Shown here one piece after another: positions 1 through 8,591 of a stretch of 64,000 nucleotides of DNA; positions within the stretch are counted from its first letter, which is position 1, and each line of letters starts with the position of its first letter. The position numbers were made by a program, and so were the translations under genes. This stretch comes from Cellulosilyticum sp. I15G10I2 (lineage in GTDB: Bacteria > Bacillota > Clostridia > Lachnospirales > Cellulosilyticaceae). The notes beneath the pieces are model-generated. The model searched no databases. It worked only from the letters and a program-made list of their open reading frames with translations, and had not been told where the DNA came from. The stretch spans positions 682,001 to 746,000 of the forward strand of contig NZ_FMMP01000006.1 of assembly GCF_900095725.1 (NCBI RefSeq), read 5' to 3'.

Positions 1-170
1 ATATTGGAAAAACCATTCAAAACATTGAGCTCGCAGAAGAAATGATTTCACAAACAAGTGACTCCAAAATGAAAAATACCTTAGAAGAAAAAAACGAACG
101 AAGAAGAGAATCGCTTACGAGTATGAGAAAAGAGATTAAAGACGAAGCAAATTATAGGAAAAATAAATAA
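1..170 (+). CDS. tlp: Small acid-soluble spore protein Tlp, C-terminal part
   Basis: The reading frame is open from base 3 to a TAA at 168-170; the start lies outside the window. The visible 55 residues contain the EEKNERRRESLTSMRKEIKDE block, which matches the conserved EKNERREESI..MR.EI.DEA end of Tlp proteins as I remember the family. Tlp is a small spore protein made in the forespore. It marks the organism as a spore former. A strong hairpin follows directly. The assignment rests on motif recall, not on a search. Confidence 0.82.
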   Translation, partial: IGKTIQNIELAEEMISQTSDSKMKNTLEEKNERRRESLTSMRKEIKDEANYRKNK

Positions 171-188
171 CAGTTTTGTACGCTACCA

Positions 189-223
189 AGAAGATCCACT
201 CACCATTTAAGAGTGGATCTTCT
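189..223 (+). terminator. Hairpin terminator after tlp
   Basis: A perfect 13-bp inverted repeat (AGAAGATCCACTC / GAGTGGATCTTCT) with a 9-nt loop sits 18 bp after the tlp stop. The run after the stem is A/T rich rather than a clean U tract. It lies between convergent genes and may serve both. Confidence 0.75.
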
Positions 224-239
224 AAATAATAGCTTAATT

Positions 240-473
240 TTAAGAGTTTTTTGATTTTAATTCATCCATTATGCGAAAGATCTTTAACATAAGTGGAATG
301 TAGGTAGCCACAAATACTGACACAACTATAAAAGCTACTGGTCTATGTGCTTTTTTTGGAAGTGCCATACCCCACATTACCCCTACAGCACATAGACAAA
401 ATTTAATAAGAGCAAGATCTTTCCAATCAGATTGTTTCATAAATTCCGTACCATAACTTAACAACTTCTTCAT
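240..473 (-). CDS. Small two-helix membrane protein of unknown function
   Basis: This encodes 77 residues starting at MKKLLSYG. The start was chosen because AGGAGGT lies a few bases upstream; a longer in-frame extension to 530 lacks such a site. An N-terminal amphipathic part (EFMKQSDWKDLALIKFCLC) leads into two hydrophobic segments, about residues 22-38 and 44-64. Similar short proteins in Lachnospiraceae are often named permease of phosphate ABC transporter, but nothing here supports transport activity. Function is unknown. Confidence 0.7.
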   Translation of the reverse strand: MKKLLSYGTEFMKQSDWKDLALIKFCLCAVGVMWGMALPKKAHRPVAFIVVSVFVATYIPLMLKIFRIMDELKSKNS

Positions 474-631
474 TTCTGCTACCTCCTCATATAAACTAAA
501 AATACTTCTACTTATATAGTAACATTTCATTTACATAATTAATAGGCAAGATAAAAAAGTATTAAATTTATTTGGGATTTTTACTTCAATTTTTTAGAAG
601 TAAAAACACGGCAGTTGCATCCTATTATTCT

Positions 632-1300
632 TTAGATTATGCTGAGCTGATTTTTAGCCTCGGGTAGGCACCTCGAAAAAGCGGAATAAAAATCCTCTTC
701 ATCTTTTAACGTCATCCGATAAAAGATATCTAGTAGGGATTTATTGATTGTTTTAAGCTCGTGATCATCTCGTACAAACTTTAGGCGAAACCTAAGCGCC
801 TTTAAGAGGCGATACCAGGCCAAAATAAATGCTTTGTTTTCATGATTATTTTTAATACCAATCCATTCTTTCACTTTCACTTCTTTCAGATTGGATTTCA
901 AGCAACTACCCACTTGTAAGAAATACTTGCAGTCATCCTCTTCATATACTCTTCCAAGAGGAAACAAACGGCAAATATCTGGGCGATGCCCATGTATTAT
1001 ACATCGATTTTCTATACCTAAAAAGCTACAGCGTTTAGAGTCTCCGTACATTTTTAAATGCGGCAATACGATTTTATTATTTTCACGTAGCTCAAGCTTA
1101 TTTATAAGGAGTTCATCAAATGATACGTTTAAACAGCTTACCATTTCATAGACATCAAATGGCGTCAGTACAACTAGCTCCCCAACGTCATGACAACAGG
1201 CGCTGCAGCTGTCACAACCACCAGTATCTGCTTTTACCGTATCTTCAATGTCATAAATTCTCCCGTCTGAAATATCTTCTAGTGTCTTTAGTGACCTCAT
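632..1300 (-). CDS. YkgJ-type cysteine cluster protein
   Basis: The protein has 222 residues. The CDSCSACC motif near residue 29, the later CSFLG...CIIHGHRPDICRLFP block and a further GSC form the cysteine pattern of the YkgJ (zinc/iron-chelating) family. The family probably binds a metal or Fe-S cluster; its substrate is not established. The start has GGGAGAG upstream. It stands alone between small divergent or unrelated genes, so context gives no pathway. Confidence 0.85.
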   Translation of the reverse strand: MRSLKTLEDISDGRIYDIEDTVKADTGGCDSCSACCHDVGELVVLTPFDVYEMVSCLNVSFDELLINKLELRENNKIVLPHLKMYGDSKRCSFLGIENRCIIHGHRPDICRLFPLGRVYEEDDCKYFLQVGSCLKSNLKEVKVKEWIGIKNNHENKAFILAWYRLLKALRFRLKFVRDDHELKTINKSLLDIFYRMTLKDEEDFYSAFSRCLPEAKNQLSII

Positions 1301-1483
1301 ATTCTCTCCCTTCTAACTATGCTACTATAATTACTTATCATGATATGAGTTTAATCATAGATGCAAGTATTGTCAATCAGGCAGCGAGCACTTTCGCTTC
1401 TAACTTTATTTCATTTTCACTTAGCCTTCTTAAAATATATCAATGACAGCACCTTTAGGTAATACGTCTCTAACAATCTTTTC

Positions 1484-3370
1484 CTATGGTGTGCCCAGTA
1501 CTTCATCCAGAAAGATAATTTTCCCTTTATCATTCTTTGTTCGAATAAGCCTACCACAACCTTGTTTCAGCTGAAGTCCCATTTCAGGATAATCCACTGT
1601 CACGGCAGGATCTAGTCCTTGTTCTTCTACTGCTTTTCGTTGTGCTTCTATTAATGGGTCTAATTTTGGAAACGGCAATTGCCAAATAACAACTAATGTT
1701 AAAGCATCACCTGGCACATCAATGCCTTCCCAAAAATCTGAACTCACTAATACAGAAGTCTCTTCTTTCTTAAACTTTCTAAGAAGATAGCCTCTATCGC
1801 CCTTGTCTTCATATAAGATTTCAAAAGGCAGTGCCTCTCTTTTCAAATACTGGCGAATTTTACGGACTTCACTTAATGAACGTGTCAATATCAGTGCACG
1901 TCCCCCATTGCTTCGGAGTAAAGTAATGAGTTGTTCAATACGCTTTGTCATCTTATCATGAGTTGTGCTGCTCTTTTCAAGCGTTGGTACAAAAGCTATA
2001 CGCACTTGCTCTTCCATGTTAAAAGGACTCCCAATAGTGGATTTAGACGGTGATTCTAACCCCATCATACGAATAAAGTAATCAAAGTTCCCTCCATTAC
2101 TTAATGTTGCAGAACTAAAGATGACTGGTAAATTCTTTGAATATAATGCCTGATTAAGCCTCTTCGTTAAATCTCTTGGCACCACACAAAAACTATCATC
2201 GTTTTGGTTTATCCAAGCAATCACATCTTGTCCTTTATCTTTGCATAATTGAGATAGGCCCTTCATCACCTTTTCAATTTGCCCTTCATAGCCTTGTATT
2301 AAACTTGTAGGTATAGATTCTAAGTAGAGTTCTTGTTCGATTTGAATCTCCATAAGGAGCTGATCAAGTCCTGCACGTAAGCTCTCTGCTGCTCTTAATA
2401 ATGGCTCATTCATTTGAATTGTGAGTCGACCTTTATCTTCTCCGGTAGCAACAGACCTTTGGGCTACTTCAAAGAAATAATTTACTGCGCCCTCAAGTAC
2501 TTCTGTTGTTGTATGCAATGCATTTCTAGCACCTTGTATATCTTCTAAGGAAGCAATTAAGGTATCCATTTCTTCTTTTATAAATTGCTGGCCTGCTTGC
2601 ATAGCTGCTGGGAGCATGATTTTATGGCCTTCATCAAAAATAACAGCTGAATAATTAGGTAAAATCGGCATATGCCCACTTGCTATTTTTTCTTCTCTTG
2701 TCCATAAATCATGGAAAAAAGTCTCGTGATCTACAATAATTAAGTCTTGTGTAGCTCTGTAATGTGCTCTTGCACGCACCAGACTACAATAGCCACGATT
2801 TTGGCAAACCTCACAAGACATCGTTTCATTCCAGGAGATTTTTTTCCATATCCTATCTGTAACAGTTGGTATTTCTGAACGTTCTCCTCTACTTGTTTGT
2901 CCCATCCATTGTTGCACTTCTTCTGACACTTCACCAAATTCTTCTATACTTGCACTTGCACGAACATCACAAACATACTGTCTTGAATCTTTTGCCATTC
3001 TAGCATCTACTTCTAGACGAAGTAACTTAGACAGTTTATTGACATCGCCGCTCTCTGCTGCAAGCTGTTCTTGTAAAGCCGGTGATGCACAAGAAATAAT
3101 AACGGGCTTACCTGTATATCTTGCATAAGGAATAGCTGATAATAAATAAGCAAAGGTCTTTCCAGTGCCAAGCCCTGCCTCAGCTAAATGAACCTTTTGA
3201 TCCCGAAAAGCATCAGCTATTTGAAACGCTGTAAAGATTTGTTCATCCCTTACTTCATAACCCTGTTCGGGTAGTATATCGTATAAAACATCACCAATCC
3301 ATTCTATTAATTTCTCATGAAACTCATATTTATTTGAATACTCAAAGGGTATTTTAAATTTTGCACTCAT
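1484..3370 (-). CDS. DinG/XPD-like ATP-dependent DNA helicase
   Basis: This is a 628-residue superfamily 2 helicase. Walker A (GLGTGKT) is near residue 68 and the DEGH box near 245. Four cysteines between them (C near 131, then CEVC..RGYC) fit the Fe-S cluster of the XPD/DinG group. Motif VI appears as QGCGRLIRT close to the C-terminus. Such enzymes unwind DNA 5' to 3' and help resolve forked or RNA:DNA structures. There is no exonuclease domain at the N-terminus, so it resembles YoaA/DinG rather than the longer Bacillus DinG with exonuclease. Confidence 0.9.
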   Translation of the reverse strand: MSAKFKIPFEYSNKYEFHEKLIEWIGDVLYDILPEQGYEVRDEQIFTAFQIADAFRDQKVHLAEAGLGTGKTFAYLLSAIPYARYTGKPVIISCASPALQEQLAAESGDVNKLSKLLRLEVDARMAKDSRQYVCDVRASASIEEFGEVSEEVQQWMGQTSRGERSEIPTVTDRIWKKISWNETMSCEVCQNRGYCSLVRARAHYRATQDLIIVDHETFFHDLWTREEKIASGHMPILPNYSAVIFDEGHKIMLPAAMQAGQQFIKEEMDTLIASLEDIQGARNALHTTTEVLEGAVNYFFEVAQRSVATGEDKGRLTIQMNEPLLRAAESLRAGLDQLLMEIQIEQELYLESIPTSLIQGYEGQIEKVMKGLSQLCKDKGQDVIAWINQNDDSFCVVPRDLTKRLNQALYSKNLPVIFSSATLSNGGNFDYFIRMMGLESPSKSTIGSPFNMEEQVRIAFVPTLEKSSTTHDKMTKRIEQLITLLRSNGGRALILTRSLSEVRKIRQYLKREALPFEILYEDKGDRGYLLRKFKKEETSVLVSSDFWEGIDVPGDALTLVVIWQLPFPKLDPLIEAQRKAVEEQGLDPAVTVDYPEMGLQLKQGCGRLIRTKNDKGKIIFLDEVLGTP

Positions 3371-3720
3371 CTATTGTTCTCCTATTTGGTGACGTAAATT
3401 TCTAGCATATCTCAATAACGCCAACCGCCATTATAACAAGTACTGTAACTTTTTTCAAGCACTATATAACAGCTATTGGCTCATGTATTGATGGTAAAAA
3501 ACTACGAATTTACACATTTACAAAAAAGACCTAAAAGCAAATTAATCTGCTTCTAAGCCCTTATCTTTTTCACTCTTCCTACAATACCACTCTCCAGCAT
3601 AACCTTAATCCCATGATGATGCTCAGGTGAATTGATGAGTATCTTCTTTTTGATTATACATTATCTCACTTATTGCAGGGTCATGCACGCAACATAGTTG
3701 CGAAACGCTTACGGAATCCG
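3371..3720. other. Intergenic stretch with ywbE remnant
   Basis: The stretch has no intact gene. The first 170 bases are AT-rich spacer. From 3553 it carries the tail of a ywbE copy, preceded (reading the + strand) by a hairpin around AAGCA...TGCTT near 3535-3552 that would act as its terminator on the minus strand. Base composition rises towards 3720, where the higher-GC lipoprotein gene begins. Confidence 0.6.
3553..3655 (-). pseudogene. Truncated ywbE copy 1 (3' end only)
   Basis: Reading the minus strand gives KKILINSPEHHHGIKVMLE followed by SGIVGRVKKIRA and a stop. This matches the C-terminal half of the intact YwbE-like protein encoded at 17806-17997, residue for residue over most of its length. 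Nothing of the N-terminal half is present; the homology stops near 3655. It is a fragment, not a gene. A second fragment lies at 5514-5653 in the same orientation. Confidence 0.85.
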
Positions 3721-5028
3721 TTAATACTCCACCAAGTAAGTAGACACCCGATCTTGAATCATACGGGCAACCTCGTCGGCAGTTTTTTCATCGGAAAAAT
3801 AGGCGGATACTTCCTCATATACAATGAACTCAATCTGCATATCAGATGAGCTGACTGCCTTAGCTGATTCAATCAATTCCAGAATACGGCCAAAAGCAGC
3901 ATCTGTCCCCTTGCCTTTAGCCAGCAGTCTGTCCGTCTCAGCGGTATAGGCATGGACGTTTATAGGCAGCGTGGGGGCAGCGGCCGTGGGAAGTGACTGC
4001 TGATATTCCAACTCCAGAAAAGTGCGGAGAAACTGCCATGCAGCAGCGGGATCGCTACATGTACTGGAGATGGCAAAGGAACTCCGAATATCTAAAACCA
4101 CCTCTGAATCGGTGAGAGTCATAGAAACCATGTCGCTGCCATAAGGATTAAACACAACATCGACCACCTCCTCCACACCTACCGTCTTCATTAAATATGC
4201 TTCAAAATCAGATACCGTATATGGTGCAAAGAACTGTCGCCCCTCAAGCATGTACACCCCAGCAACATAATCCATCCATTCATCTCTATCTGCTGGCCGG
4301 TATTGGGGCAGATGATAGGCCGCCTCCAGCACATCCTGGAAGCGTTCGGTGATGAAGTCACACTCTCTCGTCTCCCAGTTAACATATAAATCCCAATTCT
4401 GGGACAACTCCATAGTAATCAGCTCCATGGAGGAAAGTCCACCAAATAACATATCATTTTCGGGATACAATCGGCGCAACTCAGGGATACGGTCAATAGG
4501 AAACCTGTTGCTGTTGCCGTACTCCGGCAGTCCCCAAATACCCTTCAGAGCATAGCTGATGGGAAAATAGAAAAGCGCATCATCCTGCTGAACTGTTTCT
4601 AGTAGCGTCGAAAAAAAGTCGTCTCGAGAAATAGTCGGATCATCATCTAAGAATGGATACAGGTCTGCAAACACACCCTGAGCGAGCAGGGCATCCATAG
4701 GCCAGCCCGGAGAGGACGGCACGATGTACATGTCGGGAATATCTCCAGTCACGACATCCTTGTATACACGAGTTAGTGTATCATTGGATAGCACACCGGA
4801 GTGATCACCATAGTCTCTAAGAGTTACAACTATTTCATCACTGGCCTGATTAAAGGCTGCCACCGCCGAAAGGAGACTGGCATCGAAGTCAATACCGGCT
4901 AAAATCAGTTCTTGTTTTTCCGGTCTTTCCACCACCGCTGAGCCAGCGCCATCCTGTGTTTCTCCACAACCCGATAAGCCAATACCAAGCAAGAACAAAC
5001 CTGCAAACAAAAACAATGTTCGTTTCAT
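3721..5028 (-). CDS. Extracellular solute-binding lipoprotein, orphan
   Basis: The protein has 435 residues from MKRTLFLFAG. This start was chosen because GGGGGTT lies just upstream; the frame is open further. A lipoprotein signal peptide ends in the lipobox LSGC. The body resembles family 1 (sugar-type) periplasmic binding proteins: alternating segments such as IPDMYIVPSS, FYFPISYALKGIWG, and a C-terminal DPAAAWQFLRTFLE motif. No permease or ATPase gene is next to it. Its base composition is visibly GC-richer than all neighbours, suggesting transfer from a higher-GC Firmicute. It sits between two same-direction ywbE fragments. The ligand is unknown. Confidence 0.8.
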   Translation of the reverse strand: MKRTLFLFAGLFLLGIGLSGCGETQDGAGSAVVERPEKQELILAGIDFDASLLSAVAAFNQASDEIVVTLRDYGDHSGVLSNDTLTRVYKDVVTGDIPDMYIVPSSPGWPMDALLAQGVFADLYPFLDDDPTISRDDFFSTLLETVQQDDALFYFPISYALKGIWGLPEYGNSNRFPIDRIPELRRLYPENDMLFGGLSSMELITMELSQNWDLYVNWETRECDFITERFQDVLEAAYHLPQYRPADRDEWMDYVAGVYMLEGRQFFAPYTVSDFEAYLMKTVGVEEVVDVVFNPYGSDMVSMTLTDSEVVLDIRSSFAISSTCSDPAAAWQFLRTFLELEYQQSLPTAAAPTLPINVHAYTAETDRLLAKGKGTDAAFGRILELIESAKAVSSSDMQIEFIVYEEVSAYFSDEKTADEVARMIQDRVSTYLVEY

Positions 5029-5391
5029 AGTACAACCCCCAATCATATACTTGAAAAATACCCCTGTAAATAGCAATCAATTTATTGAATTGTGGTGTCG
5101 ATGTCTTCTGCATCATTTATAGCTCTATCCACAAAATCGCCCCTTAATTGATTTCAATATAATAAGTATACCATATTTTTCTACACTATAAAGGATCATT
5201 TTGTTAAAATTCCGACAACTCTTCTGACGTAAAACAAAGGATTATCTAGTACTAAACTGGTAGTGCAGGGGCTTATCAAGGTTTTACACTGATATAGCAG
5301 TTTTTTGTCCTTCTAAGTTTACAGCCTCCTTAAAAAGTTAATGCTCTAAAAGGGTATTTACCCCCAATAACCTTTTAAGGAGTGTTGTTTT
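5029..5391. other. Spacer upstream of the lipoprotein gene
   Basis: This holds the likely promoter of the minus-strand lipoprotein gene, which I cannot place exactly. Near 5342-5380 there is an imperfect inverted repeat (AAAAGGGTATT / AATAACCTTTT) around a C-rich loop, just before the ribosome binding site of the small ORF at 5392. No gene is seen. Confidence 0.4.
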
Positions 5392-5478
5392 ATGAATTAT
5401 GAACAAACAAAGAATTTCCTCATTTCAGCTATGCAAGACCAAAATTATGCGCTTATACCCAAAAGAAGTTTAAAGTAG
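5392..5478 (+). pseudogene. 28-codon N-terminal gene fragment
   Basis: AAGGAGTG is followed after 9 bases by an ATG and 28 codons (MNYEQTKNFLISAMQDQNY and eight more residues, then TAG). A good ribosome binding site with a very short frame that ends beside a ywbE fragment suggests the start of a longer gene cut off by a rearrangement. I do not recognise the family. Confidence 0.45.
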
Positions 5479-5513
5479 CTATAAAAAAGACTTAAAAGCA
5501 AATTAACATGCTC

Positions 5514-5653
5514 CTAAGCCCTAATCTCCTTCACCTTACCTACACTTCCATCCTCAAGCATCACCTTGATCCCATAAGGATACTCAGGTGAATTGGTAAG
5601 TATCTCTTTACTATTCCTTCTGTAAGCTTTCCAGTATGCTGATCTTGCTTTTG
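5514..5653 (-). pseudogene. Truncated and frameshifted ywbE copy 2
   Basis: The minus strand reads QKQDQHTGKLTEGIVK, then after a one-base frame change ILTNSPEYPYGIKVMLEDG and SVGKVKEIRA with a stop. The intact copy at 17806-17997 has the same order. The N-terminal third is missing and the frame is broken, so this is a pseudogene. The downstream flank (GACTTAAAAGCAAATTAA) also matches the flank of copy 1, so the repeated block extends beyond the coding part. Confidence 0.83.
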
Positions 5654-5694
5654 AATTTAATCAAAGTGATCATACTCATAATGTGTGCCTTATA

Positions 5695-5907
5695 TTATTT
5701 TTGTAGCTTTGCCTTTACCCAATTAATTATAAAAAACACAAGAAAAGAAGTCATGTATCCTACTATCAAATAAAGAATTGCTTGTTTCCAGATGGGAGGA
5801 AAAGTATTGTTATACAAGTTTCTAAAAAAGAATCTTGGCAGAATACAGCCTCCGAGCGCTACTCCTATACTTGTACCAACTGCGCTTTTTAAAGATTTTT
5901 CGATCAT
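5695..5907 (-). CDS. Small membrane protein of unknown function
   Basis: The frame gives 70 residues with a hydrophobic stretch at about residues 10-25 (glycine-rich, VGTSIGVALGGCILP) and a second at about 42-62, followed by a basic tail. AGGTGA precedes the ATG. It lies between a ywbE fragment and an rlmD 3'-end copy, inside the accessory island. No family is recognised. Confidence 0.55.
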   Translation of the reverse strand: MIEKSLKSAVGTSIGVALGGCILPRFFFRNLYNNTFPPIWKQAILYLIVGYMTSFLVFFIINWVKAKLQK

Positions 5908-6013
5908 TATTCATTCACCTACTCATCCACTAAAAATTAAATAAAATATCTTTAATTATATCTTAGCACACCTAAAATATTCCGACAATTAAACATTTGC
6001 GCAACATCTATAC

Positions 6014-6043
6014 GTTGGCGCGAAATACAAGAATTTTGCCAAA
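6014..6043. repeat. Decayed arm hairpin of the rlmD-type attachment arm
   Basis: TTGGC and GCCAA form a short dyad followed by AAATAG..GTAC and a C run, the same order as at 20376-20420 and 17561-17605. It lies upstream (in + coordinates) of the rlmD 3'-end copy at 6090-6186 and appears to be the oldest, most eroded copy. Confidence 0.5.
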
Positions 6044-6089
6044 TAGTTTGTACCGCCCCCCCTAAAGATATGTTCCCACAAACAGCTCT

Positions 6090-6186
6090 TAACTCTAAAA
6101 CACACCAAGCCCTAGAACGAATAATCGCTCTAAGGCTTGGTATTACTAGGTTTTATCTACTCAGCTTAACTACAGTCTCAACGTGT
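6090..6186 (-). repeat. rlmD 3'-end copy R1 with terminator (attachment-site remnant)
   Basis: On the minus strand this reads the last codons of rlmD (HVETVVKLSR, stop) and then a hairpin at 6104-6141 (ACCAAGCC / GGCTTGGT type). The native rlmD end at 20463-20546 has the same codons and hairpin. The match to the gene breaks at the CAACGTGT core at 6179-6186; to the right the sequence becomes TTGTGACAATAAAA, which is shared only with copy R2. This is the pattern of a junction left by site-specific integration into the rlmD 3' end. Confidence 0.8.
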
Positions 6187-6284
6187 GTTGTGACAATAAA
6201 AAGATATAATTACGCGTAAATAGAAGGGGATACATAGAAAATGCACCCCCTTGCACCCCTAACGTATGTTCGGGTGTCTAATTT

Positions 6285-6480
6285 TTATTTCAAGTTATCA
6301 TTTAATCTAATCAATATACTCATAAGTTCAGCTCTTGTTAGCGCTTTGCTTGGTGCCATATGCGTACTATCCATACCACTTATTAGACCTACCCTTGTAC
6401 AGTACTTGATCGCTTCTTTATAAGTAGAATTTTCAATATCTATAAAAGCTATTTCGTCAATGAAGCAAGGGACTCGAACC
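6285..6480 (-). pseudogene. S-layer homology (SLH) domain fragment
   Basis: The minus strand ends with EAIKYCTRVGLISGMDSTHM and then APSKALTRAELMSILIRLNDN. The order AI...G.ISG...F/MAP...LTRAELM..L.R is the SLH signature. Only one SLH repeat is present and no signal peptide or body precedes it; upstream, the frame runs into unrelated sequence. It is the tail of an S-layer-anchored protein left in the island. Confidence 0.7.
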
Positions 6481-6556
6481 CTCGTGGTTTTAGTCCTTTT
6501 GCTTCTATCATTCTTAATTGTTAAAGAAATGGATCGACATCTGCTCATAGCACTAT

Positions 6557-7345
6557 CTATAAAAATAGCGGTATTAAAAAGGTTAACAATATGTAAAGCA
6601 TTCCTGCCATGGCTACAAACAAAACTAACGGGATTTTTCTGCCTGCAAAACTATTAGTTAATGCCCCTTTCTTTGGACATACAATAATGCATTTTTGGCA
6701 GTTAAAACATTCAGCCGATATTACCTTCTTCATTTTATGCACCTCTAGATTTGAGGGACATTTCTTTGTACATAACGTGCAATTGATGCACTTATCTTCG
6801 CATCGGACGATACCACTGGGGCTAAACCGACCTGCAACTCCGGCGACAGCACCCTGTATGCAGATATATTTGCAGAAGAAATTATCAATAAAGAATGAGC
6901 CAATAATTGTTACAAACATCAACATAATACTTATCCAGGCTAATCCAGGCAATATTATGCTATATTGCTCAAACACATCGTCAACACTGACTTGTAGCAG
7001 AAACTTACCGCTTGCAATGGAAAATGCTGCAAAACCTGTAAGTATGATGTATTTCGCTGCTCTAAGATATTTATCGAGTGTTGCAGGAACTGTGACCCTT
7101 TTTTTAAAAAGCTTGAAGCCTATATATCCAACAACCCTTTGCAGCGCCCCCACCAAGCACAAAAAACCACAAAAGCTTCTTTTGAAGATAATGGCAAACA
7201 AAATAAATATTATTAGAACTGCCATAATGCTAAGTTGACCTGCATTTTCGAAAGTCTCCTCAATAAGGGAACTAAAAACAAACGGGAATATTATTAGAAA
7301 AAAAGGAATGATCGTTTTTGCTAATTTCTTAGTATTAATATTCAT
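6557..7345 (-). CDS. NapH/CcoG-like membrane 4Fe-4S protein
   Basis: The protein has 262 residues with about five membrane segments: two near the N-terminus, one near 100-118, one near 135-155 and one at the C-terminus. The FCGFLCLVGALQ and FFCKYICIQGA motifs match the paired cysteine loops of NapH/NosR-type quinol oxidoreductases. Two 4Fe-4S motifs follow (CINCTLCTKKCP and CFNCQKCIIVCP). It probably moves electrons between membrane and ferredoxin-like partners. A two-component system lies upstream in the same direction, as often seen for this family. AAGGAGG precedes the ATG. Confidence 0.82.
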   Translation of the reverse strand: MNINTKKLAKTIIPFFLIIFPFVFSSLIEETFENAGQLSIMAVLIIFILFAIIFKRSFCGFLCLVGALQRVVGYIGFKLFKKRVTVPATLDKYLRAAKYIILTGFAAFSIASGKFLLQVSVDDVFEQYSIILPGLAWISIMLMFVTIIGSFFIDNFFCKYICIQGAVAGVAGRFSPSGIVRCEDKCINCTLCTKKCPSNLEVHKMKKVISAECFNCQKCIIVCPKKGALTNSFAGRKIPLVLFVAMAGMLYILLTFLIPLFL

Positions 7346-7882
7346 TACATGACCTCCTTATATTTGGTTTACATCTACCGATTCAGTATAGTTGTTGCAA
7401 ATTAATATTACATAATAAAATGGCATGCTAAGTGATAAGCCAGATGGGGCTTTTGGTTGCCAGAAAGGTTTCTTCATAATTTGTAAACTTATATACCTGT
7501 TTTGCTATATGAATGAGCATTGCCTGATAGTGTTAATATTCTAACCTCATTTTCTTCTTTAATTAGTTCCCTCTTTAGATTTAGTACAGATGTCACCACC
7601 CCATTTATTGCAGGATAATACCAATCTGTTGTAATTAAAATCTTCACAAAAATACCTCCTGTTTATTTATGTGATAATAATATCAAATCACATTAAACAA
7701 ATAGGAGGTATAAAATTAAACAAATCCTAAACTCTTTCTTTTTTAATTTAATTAATAACTATACTTTACTACTCTAACAAGCATTTCGAGCTTTTACTGC
7801 TATCTCCTTATTTTTTTCCAAGAGGATACTTATCGAAGCCTCTATCTTCCATTGAATAATCCGGTAATCATATAATTTTATC
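7346..7882. other. Spacer with gene fragments
   Basis: Between the NapH-like gene and the response regulator there is no intact gene. It contains a glycosyltransferase fragment (7489-7647). Further right (about 7770-7880) a minus-strand frame reads RIIQWKIEASISILLEKNKE and a short tail; it looks like the C-terminal shred of a protein I cannot name. Confidence 0.5.
7489..7647 (-). pseudogene. N-terminal fragment of a GT4 glycosyltransferase
   Basis: A GTG start with AGGAGGT upstream gives MKILITTDWYYPAINGVVTS and continues to a stop after 52 codons. The N-terminus of the intact glycosyltransferase at 36479 (MNIGIFTDTYSPQVNGVVSS) has the same layout: first strand, TD..YP..NGVV glycine turn, L.L..EL, then a second strand. 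Only the first 50 of about 400 residues remain, so it is a truncated gene. Confidence 0.75.
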
Positions 7883-8581
7883 TTATCTATTCAACCGGTA
7901 TCCCACACCCCATACTGTCTCTAAGATTTTTGGAGTTTTACTGTCATCCTCAATTTTTTCACGAATACGATTAATATGCACCATAACCGTCGCGCTATCC
8001 CCAACATAATCATATCCCCATATTTTTTCAAACAATTGTTCCTTCGAGAAAACAATATTAGGATTTTCAGCCATAAATTTTAATAATTCAAATTCTCGGT
8101 TAGGAAAACGAATTTCTTGCTCACCCTTATAGACCTTCCATCCATGCAGAAGAACTCTAATATTACCTATTAGTATCTCATCGCCCTCTATCTGATTGGC
8201 TTCTGTTAATCGACTATACTGTCTTATATTTGCATTTACTCTTGCTACAAGCTCAGTGGGATCAAAAGGTTTAGCAATATAATCATCTGCACCAAGTCCC
8301 AGACCACGAATTTTATCAACAGATTCCGTCCTTGCTGTCACCATGAGAATTGGAATATTTAATTCATCTCTTATCTCTTTGCATATCTCATAACCATTCT
8401 TCCCGGGAAGCATAAGATCCAGTAGTATTAAGTCGAAATTTTCCACATGCAGGAGTGGAAGTACTTTATCTCCATCATTTATAATGAATGTTTCAAACCC
8501 ACTAGCTTCCAGATAAGCCTGTTCTATCATACTAATATCATCATCGTCTTCGACAATTAGAATTCTATATTTTGCATTCAT
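7883..8581 (-). CDS. OmpR-family response regulator
   Basis: The protein has 232 residues. The receiver domain has the acidic cluster near residues 11-14, phospho-acceptor Asp55 in LILLDLMLPG, and the conserved Lys in AKPFDP. The C-terminal winged helix ends with VRTVWGVGYR-like ILETVWGVGYRLNR. It is followed after 10 bp by its kinase in the same operon. Targets probably include neighbouring genes, but that is inference. Confidence 0.93.
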   Translation of the reverse strand: MNAKYRILIVEDDDDISMIEQAYLEASGFETFIINDGDKVLPLLHVENFDLILLDLMLPGKNGYEICKEIRDELNIPILMVTARTESVDKIRGLGLGADDYIAKPFDPTELVARVNANIRQYSRLTEANQIEGDEILIGNIRVLLHGWKVYKGEQEIRFPNREFELLKFMAENPNIVFSKEQLFEKIWGYDYVGDSATVMVHINRIREKIEDDSKTPKILETVWGVGYRLNR

Positions 8582-8591
8582 CTAAATCACC

